NCBI RefSeq assembly: GCF_003449035.1
Contig: NZ_QRGB01000001.1
Span: 186,001 to 250,000, forward strand
DNA from: Pedobacter indicus
GTDB lineage: Bacteria; Bacteroidota; Bacteroidia; Sphingobacteriales; Sphingobacteriaceae
Direction: 5' to 3'
Length of the DNA stretch: 64,000 bases
Shown: piece after piece, positions 63,430-64,000 of the stretch
Numbering within the stretch: the stretch's first letter is position 1
How the letters are laid out: each line of letters opens with the position of its first letter
Position numbers and translations under genes: made by a program
Notes under the pieces: generated by a model
What the model was told of the DNA's origin: nothing
Database searches by the model: none
The model's input: only the letters and a program-made list of their open reading frames with translations

Positions 63430-64000
63430 ATGGAAGTGGAAACTAATGACATTTTTTCGAAAGCTGCATCCTTTGTTATTCATACGAACAAGCCCATTTT
63501 CCTGACAGGAAAGGCGGGTACGGGTAAGACTACTTTTCTGAAATACATCCTGAAGCATTGTGCTAAAAAGATGGTGGTGACGGCGCCAACGGGTGTGGCG
63601 GCTATCAACGCGGGAGGCACAACCTTGCACTCGTTGTTTCATTTGCCTTTTGGGACGTACATTCGTGACTATCAGTTGCGCTGGGATGAGCATGACAATC
63701 ATATTTATAATCGGCAGAGACTGATGAGTAAGATTCGGCTATCGGCTGAGCGCAGGAACCTGCTGCAGGAGCTGGAGCTGTTGATTATCGACGAGGTATC
63801 GATGTTGCGTGCGGATGTGCTGGATGCGGTCGATGATGTTTTGAAGTCGGTCCGCCGGGATATGAGGCCTTTTGGTGGTTTACAGCTATTGCTGATTGGT
63901 GACTTGTATCAGTTGCCTCCGGTGGTAAAAAATCAGGAGTGGACTTTTCTACGGGAACACTATGCTACGCCTTTTTTCTTTGATTCGATAGCGATACGGG
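63430..64000 (+). CDS. Pif1-like DNA helicase, N-terminal part (cut by window end)
   Basis: 190 codons of a superfamily 1 helicase. It starts at ATG 63430 (MEVETNDIFSKAASFV) with P-loop TGKAGTGKTTFLKY near residue 33, followed by APTGVAAINAGGTTLHSLF (motif Ia) and LLIIDEVSMLRADVLDAVD (Walker B). GDLYQLPPV follows as motif III. It matches Pif1/RecD-like helicases, probably with an HRDC or UvrD-like C-terminus, which lies beyond the window. Confidence 0.92.
   Translation, partial: MEVETNDIFSKAASFVIHTNKPIFLTGKAGTGKTTFLKYILKHCAKKMVVTAPTGVAAINAGGTTLHSLFHLPFGTYIRDYQLRWDEHDNHIYNRQRLMSKIRLSAERRNLLQELELLIIDEVSMLRADVLDAVDDVLKSVRRDMRPFGGLQLLLIGDLYQLPPVVKNQEWTFLREHYATPFFFDSIAIR

Noticed and set aside
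63358-63702. Longer reading of the cupin gene (281 codons)
   Set aside because: The extra N-terminus overlaps the helicase start and lacks cupin similarity; ATG 63357 fits.

Overview
The window reads as a chromosomal segment of a Bacteroidota bacterium, most likely in or near the Sphingobacteriaceae. This rests on the gene content and sequence habits: Bacteroidota-type -7 boxes (TAnnTTTG) with weak or absent Shine-Dalgarno signals, a HemC-HemD fusion, the long three-domain IspG, an F1Fo operon that ends at atpG without atpD/atpC, an ATP synthase a subunit with a long exported N-terminus, and a PorT-like outer-membrane barrel. No rRNA, tRNA, CRISPR array, intact insertion sequence or prophage was seen.

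Layout. 0-11.3 kb: lspA, acnA, serS, rsmI, a PH/SHOCT protein, lnt and nadE, then three small envelope genes. 11.3-18 kb: minus-strand F1Fo operon (two small membrane genes, atpB, atpE, atpF, atpH, atpA, atpG) headed by an M23 peptidase gene. 18-20.5 kb: class A penicillin-binding protein. 20.5-27.9 kb: the minus-strand C5 tetrapyrrole operon hemA-hemCD-hemB-hemL, with ispG just upstream. 27.9-34.9 kb: EcsC-like protein, unknown protein, DASS carboxylate transporter, MATE exporter, hemW, waaA. 35-38.1 kb: three nucleotide-sugar SDR enzymes (UXS, GalE, RfbB) in one run. 38.1-46.8 kb: mostly minus-strand ABC permease, metallophosphoesterase, hemH, ispH, dacB, GYF/RDD protein, LiaF-like protein and an SDR. 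46.9-51 kb: mlaE-mlaF, a methyltransferase, a lipoprotein and msrA. 51-55.5 kb: parC and an M28 peptidase. 55.6-60.9 kb: an accessory, decaying island. 60.9-64 kb: parE, a cupin and the start of a Pif1-like helicase cut by the window edge.

Most of the window is housekeeping. Tetrapyrrole genes recur (hemA, hemCD, hemB, hemL, hemW, hemH), as do isoprenoid genes (ispG, ispH), lipoprotein maturation genes (lspA, lnt) and envelope genes (waaA, dacB, PBP1A, M23, mla, nucleotide sugars). The two topoisomerase IV genes lie on the same strand with about 7 kb between them, and that space contains the accessory island.

The island holds an apparently intact AbiEi/AbiEii toxin-antitoxin pair with a perfect 11-bp inverted repeat in front of it. 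The rest is broken genes: a RhuM-like gene with a Trp-to-TGA stop and an internal deletion; two adjacent exported/lipoprotein genes each frameshifted in an A/T homopolymer; an orphan C-terminal coding fragment; and a junction at about 59.83 kb where an ATPase lacking its Walker A and an oppositely oriented gene are both cut. I see no clearly new complete system. The best leads are a glutamine-type NadE that has lost its glutaminase cysteine, the AbiE locus with its putative operator, the two homopolymer frameshifts (real or sequencing artefacts), and a clamp-motif-like ParC C-terminus.
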